Shown: positions 23,282 to 32,971, counted from the stretch's first letter. The stretch is 64,000 nt of DNA from Bradyrhizobium sp. sBnM-33 (GCF_032917945.1 NZ_CP136624.1:1364001-1428000); one strand, 5' to 3'. Numbers and translations: made by a program. Notes: generated by a model from the sequence alone, not told the origin.

Positions 23282-26095
23282 CTATTCGATCAGGATCAGA
23301 CCGGGAGGGAGTGAATCGTCGTATAGACTGGCCCAGTCGGATCGTCCGATCGGAACGAACCCTTTGATTTTTGCGGTCTGCAGCGCAGGGACGCCGGATT
23401 TCTCCAGCTTGCTGGCAATCAAACCGCGCAAAGGCATGGGCAAATCCAAGCTCCGATCGTCGACGACGCGCGCGGCCCGGAGGAACAGAATCTGCAGGTC
23501 GAGCAACTCCGGCGTAGTCCAATCAAAGCGCTGGAAAGCCTGATACGCGTGCTCGACGAGATCGGGCGAGACGACAGTCTCCGGCCCTGCGTAGAGCGGA
23601 GTTCGGTTGAGCAGGAGCCCGAGCGCCGCAAGATAGGGAGCGCAGTGCCGCTTGGCCCGTGCAAGCGTCACCGCGATGTCGCAAAAGCAACGCACCAGTT
23701 CCGCCTTGGTGTCGTGGTGGATCAGTTCCAGGGATCCAGCCAGGCGCACGAGTTCGTCGGACGCCCTGCCGCTGCGGATCCTGTCGATCTCTCCGGCCAT
23801 AAGCCTGGTCTGGCGTTCGCGCGTGAGCCCGCCCGCCACCCGGCGCCAGAGGATGTATTCCTGGCTCTTGATGCGCCGACCGGGAAAACACGGGCCATCA
23901 TGGTGCAGCCGCCACAGGGCATCGATACGAAGGTCGTCCCGGACAACGCCGAAGCCCGGGCGCAGCAGGAATCCAGCCATGATGAGCCATGCCTCTTCGT
24001 GGTCCGCCGAACGTCGTCTGTCGTCCCGCCGCTCCTCGAGCGCAGGCCAAAGGGCGCGCAGCAGGGGCCCGTTCCATTCACTTCTGGCAGACGCGAGGAT
24101 GCGCTCCATACCCTTGAGGATCGTGGCAGCAGTAATCTTGTTCTTTTTGCTGTTATTGGCAGGCTGGGTGAACACGATCCCGATCTGCCTGCGTGCCGTT
24201 TCCAGCGCGTCCGCTGAAGCGTTCGGTTCAATCGGAGCGTTTGCCTCCCGCGCCCGCCCGACACCGGGCGCGCCCGCGACGCCTTGGACATGCTCGCGCA
24301 TGTTGAATTCCAGCGGCCAGGACTGCTGGACGGCGGGGTCGGCGCTGACGCACGAGATGTGGAGCAGCCCCAGTGCGTTCATCCGCGCCGTCAGACCGAC
24401 GGGCAACATCCCGCCCGGTTCCGGACCGGATAGCTCAGCCGTCCTGACGATGGTCTGGAGCGGGGGCAACGGGTGAAATTCGCCTTCGGACCAGGAAACG
24501 ATGTCTCCGGCCTGGCTGACGCTCTTCCGGGTTGAGGAATAAGCCTGGAAGCGCACTAGCTGATCGGTGCGGAGCTTAAGCCCAAGATCAGCGATCTCAA
24601 AAAGCTGCGACGGCCCTGCACCCTGAGGAAGAACGCATATGAGGGGCGGACGCACTGTCTGGCGATCCGTTGCCTGTATCCCCTCCACTTCGAGAAAGAT
24701 CGCAGCGGCGGCGCCAGCGGCGATGCGACCCGAACGGTGGTGGAGGAGGGCACCAAATCGCGCGGCTCCGCGCGCCACCGCCAGATCCGGCTCCTCGTTC
24801 TCCAGAACCTGCGGTACGAAGCCGTCCTGCCAGCCTCCGATCTGCTCGCGGAGTCTTTGGCGCAGGAGCGGCGGTCGGACGGATCCGCCGTTGAACAGGA
24901 CGGCATCAATGCGCGGGCGATCGTTGAGAAATTCGGCAAGGTGTCGGGTTATCGCGCTATCGGGAGGATAAGGAAGCCCCCATTCCCTCAGTGCCGCGTG
25001 CGTCAGGTACGGCCGCGCCGCCGCGTCGCAGAAGGGAAAAAATCCGTCCAGCAATAGGCTCTCGATTTCCGCCCGCATCACCGTCGCCGCCTGCGAGCCG
25101 CCGACCATCCCCGACCCGCGACCGGCCAGTGCAACAACGAACCGCTCATCCGGCGGCCCCGTAGCGGCCAGCGCGTGCTCTTTCAGATGACGGCAGGCGG
25201 CGACGAGCTGATCCCATTGCGGGCCGGAAAGCCGGCCGCCCGCCCCGGCAAGCCGCGGCTCCAGGAAATGGGCGACGGCAAGGTCGAGATTGTCGCCGCC
25301 GAGCAGCGTATGCTCGCTCACCGCGACACGCCTGATGTCAGGGTCCGGCGTTTGCTCGTTCAGGCGAACTTCAAAAATGCTGAAATCCGAGGTGCCGCCG
25401 CCGATATCGATGACCAACACGTGTCGCAGCCCGGCATCGCCATTGTCGGGCCGCTGCCATAATTCGCGCGCTGGGTCGTGGCTTTCCAGCCAGCAATAAA
25501 ACGCAGCCTGCGGCTCTTCGAGCAGTCGCACATCGCCGGGGAAGCCCGCTTCCTCGGCGGCGGTAATCGTCAGCCGCTGCGCCGCCGCATCGAAGGAAGC
25601 CGGGACGGTAACCGTGATGTCCTGATCATCGAACGCAAACCCGGCCTGGGCAAACCGGCTGTTCCAGATCCCCCGCAGATAGTTCAGAATCAGTGCCGAG
25701 GAGCGTACCGGTGAGATTTTCTGCTCACGTGCCAGAACCGTCGATCCCCATGGCAGAAAAGGTGCCGACCGGTCGGCGGCGTGATGGCAAAGCCACGACT
25801 TCGCGGAATGGACGACCCGTCCGGGCGCTTCGCTTGCCTTCATGCGTGCAAAAAGTCCGACGATCCATTGCCCGGCTCCGACCTCCTCACCGCGCAAGTG
25901 TGCTGCGACCGCTTCCTCTGGCAGGTACAGGAAAGAAGGTAGCGTTGGCTTCTCGGTCAGACGCGCCAGGCCTTCCCATTGCGGGACGAGAAGGACCTCT
26001 GGCGTCCCCTCGCCGACCAGTGGCGCGAATGCGAGTGCGGAGTTGGTCGTGCCGAGATCAATACCAATGGCGAAGCGGGCGCGGTCTTTCGTCAA
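23282..26095 (-). CDS. Hsp70-family protein with long C-terminal region (DUF3731 type)
   Basis: A 937-residue protein. The TTG start at 26095 is supported by GGAGGT 5 bases upstream. The N-terminal 500 residues are an actin-like Hsp70 ATPase: phosphate 1 FAIGIDLGTTNSALAF, phosphate 2 HVLVIDIGGGTSDFSIFE, connect motif TLLGGDNLDLAVA, adenosine motif VLFNGGSVRPPLL. The canonical substrate domain and lid are replaced by a large helical region (about 560-937), which from memory is the DUF3731 type. Probably an ATP-driven chaperone with a dedicated client. It follows a second Hsp70 gene by 24 bases. Confidence 0.88.
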   Translation of the reverse strand: MTKDRARFAIGIDLGTTNSALAFAPLVGEGTPEVLLVPQWEGLARLTEKPTLPSFLYLPEEAVAAHLRGEEVGAGQWIVGLFARMKASEAPGRVVHSAKSWLCHHAADRSAPFLPWGSTVLAREQKISPVRSSALILNYLRGIWNSRFAQAGFAFDDQDITVTVPASFDAAAQRLTITAAEEAGFPGDVRLLEEPQAAFYCWLESHDPARELWQRPDNGDAGLRHVLVIDIGGGTSDFSIFEVRLNEQTPDPDIRRVAVSEHTLLGGDNLDLAVAHFLEPRLAGAGGRLSGPQWDQLVAACRHLKEHALAATGPPDERFVVALAGRGSGMVGGSQAATVMRAEIESLLLDGFFPFCDAAARPYLTHAALREWGLPYPPDSAITRHLAEFLNDRPRIDAVLFNGGSVRPPLLRQRLREQIGGWQDGFVPQVLENEEPDLAVARGAARFGALLHHRSGRIAAGAAAAIFLEVEGIQATDRQTVRPPLICVLPQGAGPSQLFEIADLGLKLRTDQLVRFQAYSSTRKSVSQAGDIVSWSEGEFHPLPPLQTIVRTAELSGPEPGGMLPVGLTARMNALGLLHISCVSADPAVQQSWPLEFNMREHVQGVAGAPGVGRAREANAPIEPNASADALETARRQIGIVFTQPANNSKKNKITAATILKGMERILASARSEWNGPLLRALWPALEERRDDRRRSADHEEAWLIMAGFLLRPGFGVVRDDLRIDALWRLHHDGPCFPGRRIKSQEYILWRRVAGGLTRERQTRLMAGEIDRIRSGRASDELVRLAGSLELIHHDTKAELVRCFCDIAVTLARAKRHCAPYLAALGLLLNRTPLYAGPETVVSPDLVEHAYQAFQRFDWTTPELLDLQILFLRAARVVDDRSLDLPMPLRGLIASKLEKSGVPALQTAKIKGFVPIGRSDWASLYDDSLPPGLILIE

Positions 26096-26119
26096 GAATT
26101 ACCTCCAGAGGCGGGGCCC

Positions 26120-27952
26120 CTATTCCGTGCGGACCTGGAACTCAACCTTCCATCGGCGATCGGAGTTCGTGTGCCTCATCCAAAGCTCAAGGATGCCAAG
26201 TTCGGTGACGACGGGGTTGACGCGGACCGGCACCACCTGCCCCACCGGGACGTCCAGCGCCGGGATCGCGACTTCGAGCAGGCCAGCGTCATCAAGGTCG
26301 CGCTCGGCGTCAGGGAGGATCTGTCCCGGCGTATCGCCGCTTCGTACCGAGGAGGAGAAAAACCGAAACTCCGCCGTGCGGCCGGTGACAAGGCCGAACT
26401 CGCGTCCTTCGATCAGCAGTTCCGTGCCTTCCTGCATCCCCTGCGGGACAACACACAATGCCTTCAGCGGCGGCTTGTAGCCCGGAATGGCGGGCATCGA
26501 CGTTTCCAGGCCGATGTAATAGGAGCGCGCCGCGCCGGCCTTGATGCACATGCCCTTGCCAGTGGCGCGGTGACGTCCGTAGATCGCGCCGCCGCGTGCG
26601 ACGGCGAGGTCTGGTTCGAAACCCTGCAATTCGCGGACTGGCTGGCCCCCATTCCAGGACGCCAGCAGATCAAGCACCCGGGTACGGATCGGCGCGGCCT
26701 TGAAAACGCCCCCATTGAACAAGACCGCGGTCGGCATCAGCACCTGCGTGCCAGCCGATGCTCCCACCAGAGCGGCAAGCTTTTCGCTTGCCTTCACGTT
26801 CTGCAGGCTCTGAGCGAGAAACCGGGCGATATGCTTGCTGACGACCGGATCGGAAGCATAGGGCAGACCGAATTCCTGCAGCCCTGCCATACGGCTCTCG
26901 CGCGGCAGGTCGTCAACGCTGGTTCTGGCGAAAAAACCGTCGACAACAACTTGCTCCAGCGTCTCGCGATCGAGAGTCGTTGAGACAGTTTTGGCAAGCA
27001 GGCTGGAGCCGCGCGAGGGGACCGCGATGGGCGCCTGCGCCAGCCCGCCATCATCAAACAGGACGATCTTGGCTTTGGAGGCGGCATGCACGAGCGCCAG
27101 GAACTGCCAGGAGTCCAGCCGTTTGTCCGCGGCCTCAAGCTTGGCGTGCAGCGCATATGCGAGCGCCAAATCCATATTGTCGCCACCTAACAGAATGTGC
27201 TCGCCGACGCTCACACGCTCTAGTTCCAGTCGGCCTTCGACATCTGTGACCGCGATCAAGCTGAAATCGGCTGTCCCGCCACCGACATCGCAGACCAGCA
27301 CGATATCGCCATCAGCAATCAGGTTTCGCCATTCTCTGCGCCTCTGCACCATCCAGGCGTAGAATGCAGCCTGCGGCTCCTCCAGCAATGTGACGTCCTC
27401 AAGCCCCGCAGCCTTGGCGGCCTCGGCGGTGAGGCTTCTTGCGACCTCATCGAACGAGGCAGGAACGGTTACAACGATCTCGCCGTCCGAGAGGTCCCAA
27501 TCCCGCCCCTGCGCCCGTTCGGTATGCAGGAACGCGTCCCTGAGACGTTGGAGGTAAAGACGTGAGCATTCGAATGGCGAGAGCTTCTCCTCCGCGATGT
27601 CGGATCGCCAGGGCAGGATTCGCTGCTTCGGGTCGATATGCGGGTTGGACAGCCAGGATTTGGCGGAGGTCACGAGGCGATCAGGCACGAGCACCCCCCG
27701 CTCGCGCGCGAACTGGCCAATGATCGCGCGCTCCCCGGCATCGTTCCAGGGCAGAGGAAACGAACTCTCCGGGAACTCCTCGGAGTGCGGAATATAGATG
27801 GCGGACGGCAGTGTCGGCATCTCGCCGATCTGATTTGGTCCCAGGGTTTGCGCGATTTCGATAATCCTGGTCTCACCACTCTCGAGATCGGCGATCGCGA
27901 TTGCGCTGTTGCTGGTGCCGAGGTCGATAGCAAGACTGAAACGAGCGCTCAT
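26120..27952 (-). CDS. Hsp70-family protein (shorter partner)
   Basis: A 610-residue protein with the same ATPase motifs: FSLAIDLGTSNSAIAIAD, VLVCDVGGGTADFSLIAV, LLGGDNMDLALAYAL and AVLFNGGVFKA. A beta-rich C-terminal part (about 460-610) resembles an Hsp70 substrate-binding beta sandwich without a lid. It is not DnaK: the spacing between motifs is shorter and there is no EEVD-like or DnaJ/GrpE neighbour. It is the middle gene of a three-gene operon; heterodimer-like action with the longer Hsp70 is plausible. Confidence 0.88.
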   Translation of the reverse strand: MSARFSLAIDLGTSNSAIAIADLESGETRIIEIAQTLGPNQIGEMPTLPSAIYIPHSEEFPESSFPLPWNDAGERAIIGQFARERGVLVPDRLVTSAKSWLSNPHIDPKQRILPWRSDIAEEKLSPFECSRLYLQRLRDAFLHTERAQGRDWDLSDGEIVVTVPASFDEVARSLTAEAAKAAGLEDVTLLEEPQAAFYAWMVQRRREWRNLIADGDIVLVCDVGGGTADFSLIAVTDVEGRLELERVSVGEHILLGGDNMDLALAYALHAKLEAADKRLDSWQFLALVHAASKAKIVLFDDGGLAQAPIAVPSRGSSLLAKTVSTTLDRETLEQVVVDGFFARTSVDDLPRESRMAGLQEFGLPYASDPVVSKHIARFLAQSLQNVKASEKLAALVGASAGTQVLMPTAVLFNGGVFKAAPIRTRVLDLLASWNGGQPVRELQGFEPDLAVARGGAIYGRHRATGKGMCIKAGAARSYYIGLETSMPAIPGYKPPLKALCVVPQGMQEGTELLIEGREFGLVTGRTAEFRFFSSSVRSGDTPGQILPDAERDLDDAGLLEVAIPALDVPVGQVVPVRVNPVVTELGILELWMRHTNSDRRWKVEFQVRTE

Positions 27953-28072
27953 GAGGGGAGGTTTGTCCTGGTTGTCGTGCTGTCAATTCGCGTCAATAGC
28001 CGCGCGTGATGGAAAGCACCGGTTGTACGTGATCCGACTCGGGCGTCCGGCAGCCGGCCGATTCGAGCCCGC

Positions 28073-28723
28073 TTATCTCAGTTCCACCTCCGCCGGAGCG
28101 ATTGCCGGAAGTCGATCGGTCGAGCTCCGCAAAACGCGCGGTAGATTCACCGCATCCGTTTTCCAGCCGTGGTGGACAAGCACTCCCGAGAATGGCGCCG
28201 GGCCGCTGATCTTGCCCAGCAGTCGGTACTCGTCCGCCGAATAGCCAGCGGCGACCTGCACCGTCGATCCCTCGCTCTCTGCGCGCACGGGAGAGATTCG
28301 GAAGTGCTCCAGCAGGGCGGTCTTGCATCCGGCATGGACCACGCGCGCGGCTGCCCCAACCTGTGCGTCATCATGCGCGTTGATGTCGTCCATCAGGAAA
28401 TCGACCAGCCGGCCCCTTGCCTGCAGCATCGCCAAAAAGCTGACGATCTCGGCGTCTGCCTGGTTTGCGCGAGTCGTAACAGGCATCGGTCGGGCCGCCT
28501 CAGCGCCAGCACTTCGGTTATCCCGTGACGGGCCGCGCCCGACCAGGATCGCTATCAGCGCGACAAGGCTCAGCGCCACCGCCCCACCCGACAGATACAT
28601 TTGGAATGCGCTCGCTGCCGGCAGCAATTGCAGAGCGTTCACCACGACCAGGAGCAGGACCACTATGATGGCGATCGCTTTCATCGCATGCATGTTTAGC
28701 CGCAGCTCCCTTTTGAGACGCAT
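28073..28723 (-). CDS. DUF2760 membrane protein
   Basis: 216 residues, or about 206 if the start is the later MHAMKAI at 28693. There are two N-terminal membrane helices (AIAIIVVLLLVVVNALQLL and VALSLVALIAILVG), then a soluble domain with the DUF2760 signature: FLAMLQARGRLVDFLMDDI, DAQVGAAARVVHAGC, SPVRAESEG and LVHHGWKT. It is the first gene of the Hsp70 operon, 120 bases upstream of the short Hsp70. It is probably the membrane anchor or client of the chaperone pair; from memory this trio recurs in many phyla without a known function. Confidence 0.85.
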   Translation of the reverse strand: MRLKRELRLNMHAMKAIAIIVVLLLVVVNALQLLPAASAFQMYLSGGAVALSLVALIAILVGRGPSRDNRSAGAEAARPMPVTTRANQADAEIVSFLAMLQARGRLVDFLMDDINAHDDAQVGAAARVVHAGCKTALLEHFRISPVRAESEGSTVQVAAGYSADEYRLLGKISGPAPFSGVLVHHGWKTDAVNLPRVLRSSTDRLPAIAPAEVELR

Positions 28724-28911
28724 CAGCGTTGATTAACGCACGAAGAATATAGGAAATCGACGGTTGTGGAAACCTAACCGGGTCCGCGCCCGCTAATTGC
28801 GCAACCGGCACAGCGCCGCTCGGAACTTCCTAGGTCAGTCGGATAGTCGGAGCGTCCTTGGCCAAACAGGCGACCTGCTCCGAAATCTAATTTCCGCTCT
28901 ACCCCCGATAC

Positions 28912-29121
28912 TGTTGCAAAAGTCGAAAGTTGCATCAGTCCGAATTTTTGGTGAAACCTTTAAACGCGAGGCAATCGACGATTCGGATAACCTCAATCGC
29001 GTTACCGACGTCGCCTATGAGTTTAGCGTGAGGCGATGAGGTTCCCTCAGATCTCTACACGAAAATCGCGCCTGCGGCCCTCAGAATTTTTGACACCTTC
29101 GGCAAAACGACTTTTGCAACA
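28912..29121. mobile_element. 210-bp inverted-repeat element, copy b (reverse orientation)
   Basis: TGTTGCAAAAGTC at 28912-28924 and GACTTTTGCAACA at 29109-29121, a perfect 13-bp inverted repeat. Read on the minus strand its interior aligns with copy a (AAAATTCTGAGGGCCGC, CTGAGGGAACCTCATCG). Runs of C on both sides (5 and 6) fit a target duplication. No coding capacity. Confidence 0.8.
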
Positions 29122-29129
29122 CAATCCCC

Positions 29130-29190
29130 CCGAAAGCGGACTCAACTCGGACATCGCGCCATGTCCGAAAAGTGCCCAAGAGCCGACTTA
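29130..29190 (-). repeat. ~100-bp GGCAC repeat, partial copy R1
   Basis: On the minus strand this reads GGGCACTTTTCGGACATGGC, then ATGTCCGAG, matching the start of the degenerate repeat family seen at 42.5, 44.5, 51.5, 54.9, 58.3 and 60.2 kb. It lies directly beside 210-bp element copy b. Confidence 0.55.
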
Positions 29191-29310
29191 GCGCTGCTTG
29201 CTGCCGGTCGAGGAAATGCCATCGCGAGATTTGGGCAGACATACTGCCTTGTAACGGACCCAAACCTGACGGAGGGTTAATCGGTTCCGCTATGACTCGA
29301 CGGTCTGCGC

Positions 29311-29841
29311 GTGATCGCGCGGCTCTTGACCGAGCACTTCATGATCGACGCTGTCGAACCTGGGACAAAGCTGTACGTCAGAAACAAGCGCCCGGAAGGC
29401 CTGAAGCAATTTACAGCACAAAAAACGCTGCTGTTTGTCCATGGCGCAACCTTGCCAGGCGAGGCGATATTCGATTTTCCGCTCGAAGGACTATCCTGGA
29501 CGGACTACATCGCCCAGCGCGGCTGGGATGTGTATCTGGTGGATGTGCGCGGCTACGGTCGATCGACCCGGCCGCCGGAAATGGATCAGCCGGCGGCCAG
29601 TAATCCTCCCATCGCCACGAGCGATGTCGCGGTGAGGGATGTCGGCTCCGCCATCGATTTCATCCTTCAGCGGCGAGGCGTCTCCAAGCTCAGTCTCGTG
29701 GGCTACTCATGGGGCACAGTCGCCGTGCGGCAAGAAAGCGATGGCTATTGCGGCGGAGGGAGCGCATGCTGCTTTGCGGGCAGCGTCGGCGCCGGCGCTT
29801 TGCGAAAGGCAGGCGCGCATGACCATCCGTTCCCGACGTGA
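29311..29841 (+). pseudogene. Truncated alpha/beta hydrolase
   Basis: From a GTG at 29311 the first ~140 residues are an alpha/beta hydrolase: LLFVHGATLPGEAIFD (oxyanion strand HG), WDVYLVDVRGYGRSTRP and the nucleophile elbow GYSWGT. The acid and His regions that should follow are missing: after about 29725 the sequence joins unrelated DNA and stops at 29841. A fold without Asp/His of the triad cannot be active. The break marks a deletion junction. Confidence 0.7.
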
Positions 29842-30088
29842 AGTCGTCACCTTCAAACATCCGTTCCGGATCAGGGGCATCGATCGCCTGTTGCCCGCCG
29901 GCGCCTACGAGGTCGTCACCGATGAGGAGACGATCGAGGGCCTTTCGTTCGCGGCGTTCCGCCGCGTCCCCACTATGATCAAGGTGCCGGCGGAAGGCTC
30001 GCGCGGGTTGGCGATGGAGGTGGTCTCGATCGGCCCGGTCGATTTGTCGGACGCGCAGCGCATCGACGCGAGCACATCCGATGGCTGA
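29819..30088 (+). CDS. Conserved small protein
   Basis: 89 residues from ATG 29819: MTIRSRREVVTFKHPFRIRG, a beta-rich core LLPAGAYEVVTDEETIEGLSFAAFRR, then an acidic end. No known family name. I recall this protein beside the next one in Bradyrhizobium. The frame is also open to 29639, but that part overlaps the hydrolase relic. The gene overlaps the following start by 8 bases, so they form an operon. Confidence 0.6.
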   Translation: MTIRSRREVVTFKHPFRIRGIDRLLPAGAYEVVTDEETIEGLSFAAFRRVPTMIKVPAEGSRGLAMEVVSIGPVDLSDAQRIDASTSDG

Positions 30089-30377
30089 CGAACCGCTCGA
30101 CCTCGACAGCCATCGCGGCATGGCGGCGCAGAGAGCGACCGACATCCGCCGCGCGCTGGCGGAAGTCGAGACCCATGCGCGGGAGCTGCGCGAACGGCGG
30201 ACCGAGATCGAAGATCACCTGCTGGCGTTTCCCGCCGCGTCGTGGCCGGAGGCGGCCGCCAAGGCGCGCTACGTCCTGAAGCTGTATGCCGCAGGACTGG
30301 CGCCGGAAGACACAAGGCATCGCGACCTCATCGCGGCCATCCTCGAGGACTTTGTCCGGCTCACTGAGCAGGGCTGA
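30081..30377 (+). CDS. Conserved small helical protein
   Basis: 98 residues, almost entirely helical and rich in Arg/Glu (TDIRRALAEVETHARELRERRTEIEDHL), likely a coiled coil. The C-terminal half contains SWPEAAAKARYVLKLYA. No enzyme motif or signal is present. It is translated from a start inside the previous gene. Function unknown. Confidence 0.6.
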   Translation: MADEPLDLDSHRGMAAQRATDIRRALAEVETHARELRERRTEIEDHLLAFPAASWPEAAAKARYVLKLYAAGLAPEDTRHRDLIAAILEDFVRLTEQG

Positions 30378-30459
30378 GGCAAAAGAGGGCTGCGATGGCG
30401 GCGCCGCGTCTAGGAGCGTAACTTGAAGCAAGAAAAATCGATCGTGGGAGGATCGCGCC

Positions 30460-30552
30460 ATGAGTCGGACGAAATTTTTCGTTTGGGCATCCCTCGCTTG
30501 TAAGTCTCGACTGACCACGCATTTGCAGCATTGCGCTTTGGCCGAGACATAG
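30460..30552 (+). CDS. Small ORF with strong ribosome site, possible leader relic
   Basis: 30 codons from ATG 30460, preceded by GTGGGAGGAT (GGGAGG 8-10 bases upstream). MSRTKFFVWASLAC looks like the start of a signal peptide, after which the reading becomes ordinary. The next gene starts three bases after its stop. It may be the original 5' end of the copper-chaperone gene, shifted out of frame. Confidence 0.35.
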   Translation: MSRTKFFVWASLACKSRLTTHLQHCALAET

Positions 30553-30555
30553 CCG

Positions 30556-31065
30556 ATGATCGCCATAGCGATATCGGGTCTCCATGGCGCGGGTCTCGAC
30601 CGCGTCGGCCAGATTGCGCTGTTTGGCAGATCTGGATCTCTTGCGGTCGGACTGGTTGCCGCTGGACTTTGGCTGACGCCCGGGTTCGCCGCGGCAGGTG
30701 ACGGGCTGCAGGTGACAAACGCCCGGGTGCCAGCCTCCGACCAGATTGGTATCGATCTCCCGCTTCTGATGACGATCAGGAACGATACGGCCGAACCCGA
30801 CGCGATATTGCGCGTCCGCTGTCCGTTCGCGAATTTCTCCGAAAAGCATACCGTCGATCGCGGCGAAGGCGCGCCCGCCATGCGCGAGATCAAGTCCATT
30901 CCGATCCCAGAGAACAAGACGATCGAACTCAAGCGGGACGGATATCACGTGATGCTGCTGCAGACTCGGCAGAAGCTTGTCGATGGCGAGACGTTCACAT
31001 GCGCCGTCGTTTTCCAGAAAGCCGGAACCAAAGAAACGGAGGTGCAGGTCTCACGAACGCCCTGA
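30556..31065 (+). CDS. PCu(A)C-type periplasmic copper chaperone
   Basis: 169 residues with an N-terminal hydrophobic leader ending GFAAAGDG. The copper site is exact: His of EKHTV, 10 residues, Met of PAMRE, 21 residues, then HVM of GYHVMLL, i.e. H-x10-M-x21-H-x-M. The cupredoxin-like C-terminal strand LVDGETFTCAVVFQKAG is present. These proteins deliver Cu(I) to cytochrome oxidase and other periplasmic enzymes. It stands just upstream of the PQQ dehydrogenase, so it may serve that respiratory chain. Confidence 0.85.
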   Translation: MIAIAISGLHGAGLDRVGQIALFGRSGSLAVGLVAAGLWLTPGFAAAGDGLQVTNARVPASDQIGIDLPLLMTIRNDTAEPDAILRVRCPFANFSEKHTVDRGEGAPAMREIKSIPIPENKTIELKRDGYHVMLLQTRQKLVDGETFTCAVVFQKAGTKETEVQVSRTP

Positions 31066-31171
31066 TCGCGACAGCGGACCGCTGAGCTCGCTGAACGAGG
31101 CTTCTCAGTTGAACGCCCGGATGTGCCGGACGCTCGATTCAGCATGAATTTGCCACAGGAGGGCATGACTC

Positions 31172-32959
31172 ATGGAGCGATTTTCAGGTCACACAAGAAT
31201 CTTCACGCGAGCAGGTCTGCTCGCCATTGCAGTCGCGGCCGGAGGCATGATGGCTGCACAGCCAGTCTCCGCTGCAGACGAGGTCAACCAGGAACGGCTG
31301 CTCAACGTCGACAAGGAGCCTGGCAACTGGCTTCATCATCATCAGAATTACTCGGCTCACCGGTTCTCCAGTCTCAAGGAGATCAGCCGCGATAACGTGA
31401 AGAACCTGAAGGTCGCCTGGACCATGCACCTCGGCGGCATCGAGGGCGGCGGCATCTGGAGCCATGGCGGGCTGGAAGGCACTCCGATTGCCGAGAACGG
31501 CTTTCTCTACGTCACCGATGGATGGGGTTCGGTCTACAAGATCGATGCGCATGGTGGCCGCGGCGTGCTGGTCTGGAAGATGGATCCCAAGACGGACCGT
31601 GACTGGGCAGGTGCTGTTGCGTGCTGCGGCGTCGACAACCGCGGCGTCGCATTGTGGGGTGATCAAGTCATTTCCCATACGCTCGATGGCCGGCTGATCG
31701 CGATCAACAAGGAAACCGGCCAGGTCGCCTGGCAGCGTACTGTCGCCGATCCGGACAAGGGCGAGACGATCACCGGCGCGCCGTTGATCGTCAAGAACAT
31801 GGCGATCACCGGCGTGGCCGGCGCGGAGTACGGCATCCGTGGATGGCTCGCCGCCACCGACCTCACGACCCAGAAGGAGGTCTGGCGCACCTACACAATC
31901 CCGGGCAAGGGTGAGCCCGGCAGCGAAACCTGGAAAGACAGCAACAACGCGGCTGCCGCGGGTGGCGGTTCGACCTGGGTAACCGGCACCTACGATCCCG
32001 CAACCGACACCATCATCTGGGGCACCGGCAATCCCGGACCGGACTGGGATAGCGCTTATCGGCCAGGCGACAACCTTTACACCGACAGCTCGCTGGCCCT
32101 TGACGCCACAACCGGCAAGATCAAGTGGCACTATCAGCACACGCCAAACGACCCCTACGACTATGACAGCGTGGCGGAAAACGTGCTGGTCGATGTCCCC
32201 GGGCCCAGTGGTCCGCGGAAGCTCGCGCTCGAAGCGGACCGCAACGGTTTCGCCTATGCGATCGATCGCACCACCGGCAAGTTCGTCTGGGGCCTCCCGT
32301 TCGTCAAGAAAGTCACATGGACCAAAGGGCTCGACGCAGAGACCGGCAAGCCGATCGAGTATGACCCGAATAAGTCCGTGCAGACCTATATCGCGTCGGT
32401 GACGCCAAGCCGCGCCAACATGGAAACCGACATCTGCCCCGGCAATATGGGCGGCAAGAACTGGCCGCCGACGGCCTACAATCCGGATCTGAAGCTCTGG
32501 TACATCCCGGTGATCGAGAGCTGCAATCGCATCAAAGTTGAGGTGATGACGCCGGATAAACTGAAACCGCGGGAGTTCTGGACCGGCGGGGGCCCGAGCC
32601 AGCCCTTCAGGATCACCGGCAGCGTGACTGCGATCGATGTGACTACCGGCAAGATCGCCCAAAAAATGGAAACACCGTTCCCCAATTTGGGCGGCATGCT
32701 TGCGACTCCCGACCTCGTCTTCACCGGGCAGCCATCCGGCGAAGTGATGGCGCTTGATGCCAAGTCATTGCAGAAGCTCTGGGAGTTCAACACGGGCGGC
32801 GGCGTCAATGCACCGCCGATGACCTTTACGGTCGATGGCAAACAGTACATCGCCATTCTGGTCGGCCTGGGCGGCGCCTGGGACAAGTGGTTCATCGATT
32901 CGACGCCTGAGCTGAAGAAGATACAGCCGGGATCGATGCTTTACGTGTTCGCACTCTGA
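31172..32959 (+). CDS. PQQ-dependent alcohol dehydrogenase, lanthanide-type signature
   Basis: 595 residues with a signal peptide ending VSAADE. The eight-bladed propeller motifs recur (LDGRLIAINKETGQVAWQ, LDATTGKIKWHYQ). The vicinal disulfide Cys151-Cys152 (ACCGVDNRG) that stacks on PQQ is present. The catalytic Asp lies in NDPYDYDSV (D330) and is followed two residues on by Asp (D332), the extra ligand that marks lanthanide-dependent enzymes such as XoxF, whereas calcium enzymes have Ala or Ser there. It oxidises an alcohol in the periplasm and passes electrons to a cytochrome c, encoded next. Confidence 0.92.
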   Translation: MERFSGHTRIFTRAGLLAIAVAAGGMMAAQPVSAADEVNQERLLNVDKEPGNWLHHHQNYSAHRFSSLKEISRDNVKNLKVAWTMHLGGIEGGGIWSHGGLEGTPIAENGFLYVTDGWGSVYKIDAHGGRGVLVWKMDPKTDRDWAGAVACCGVDNRGVALWGDQVISHTLDGRLIAINKETGQVAWQRTVADPDKGETITGAPLIVKNMAITGVAGAEYGIRGWLAATDLTTQKEVWRTYTIPGKGEPGSETWKDSNNAAAAGGGSTWVTGTYDPATDTIIWGTGNPGPDWDSAYRPGDNLYTDSSLALDATTGKIKWHYQHTPNDPYDYDSVAENVLVDVPGPSGPRKLALEADRNGFAYAIDRTTGKFVWGLPFVKKVTWTKGLDAETGKPIEYDPNKSVQTYIASVTPSRANMETDICPGNMGGKNWPPTAYNPDLKLWYIPVIESCNRIKVEVMTPDKLKPREFWTGGGPSQPFRITGSVTAIDVTTGKIAQKMETPFPNLGGMLATPDLVFTGQPSGEVMALDAKSLQKLWEFNTGGGVNAPPMTFTVDGKQYIAILVGLGGAWDKWFIDSTPELKKIQPGSMLYVFAL

Positions 32960-32971
32960 CATCCCAAAAAA

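Noticed and set aside
22896..23543. Plus-strand frame over the 210-bp element and the 3' end of the Hsp70 gene
   Set aside because: It spans a repeat and then runs antisense to a well-supported gene; no ribosome site or motif.
31184..32662. Minus-strand frame of 492 codons opposite the PQQ dehydrogenase
   Set aside because: Antisense to a gene with unmistakable propeller motifs; composition is Asp/Arg/Val-skewed as expected of a shadow.
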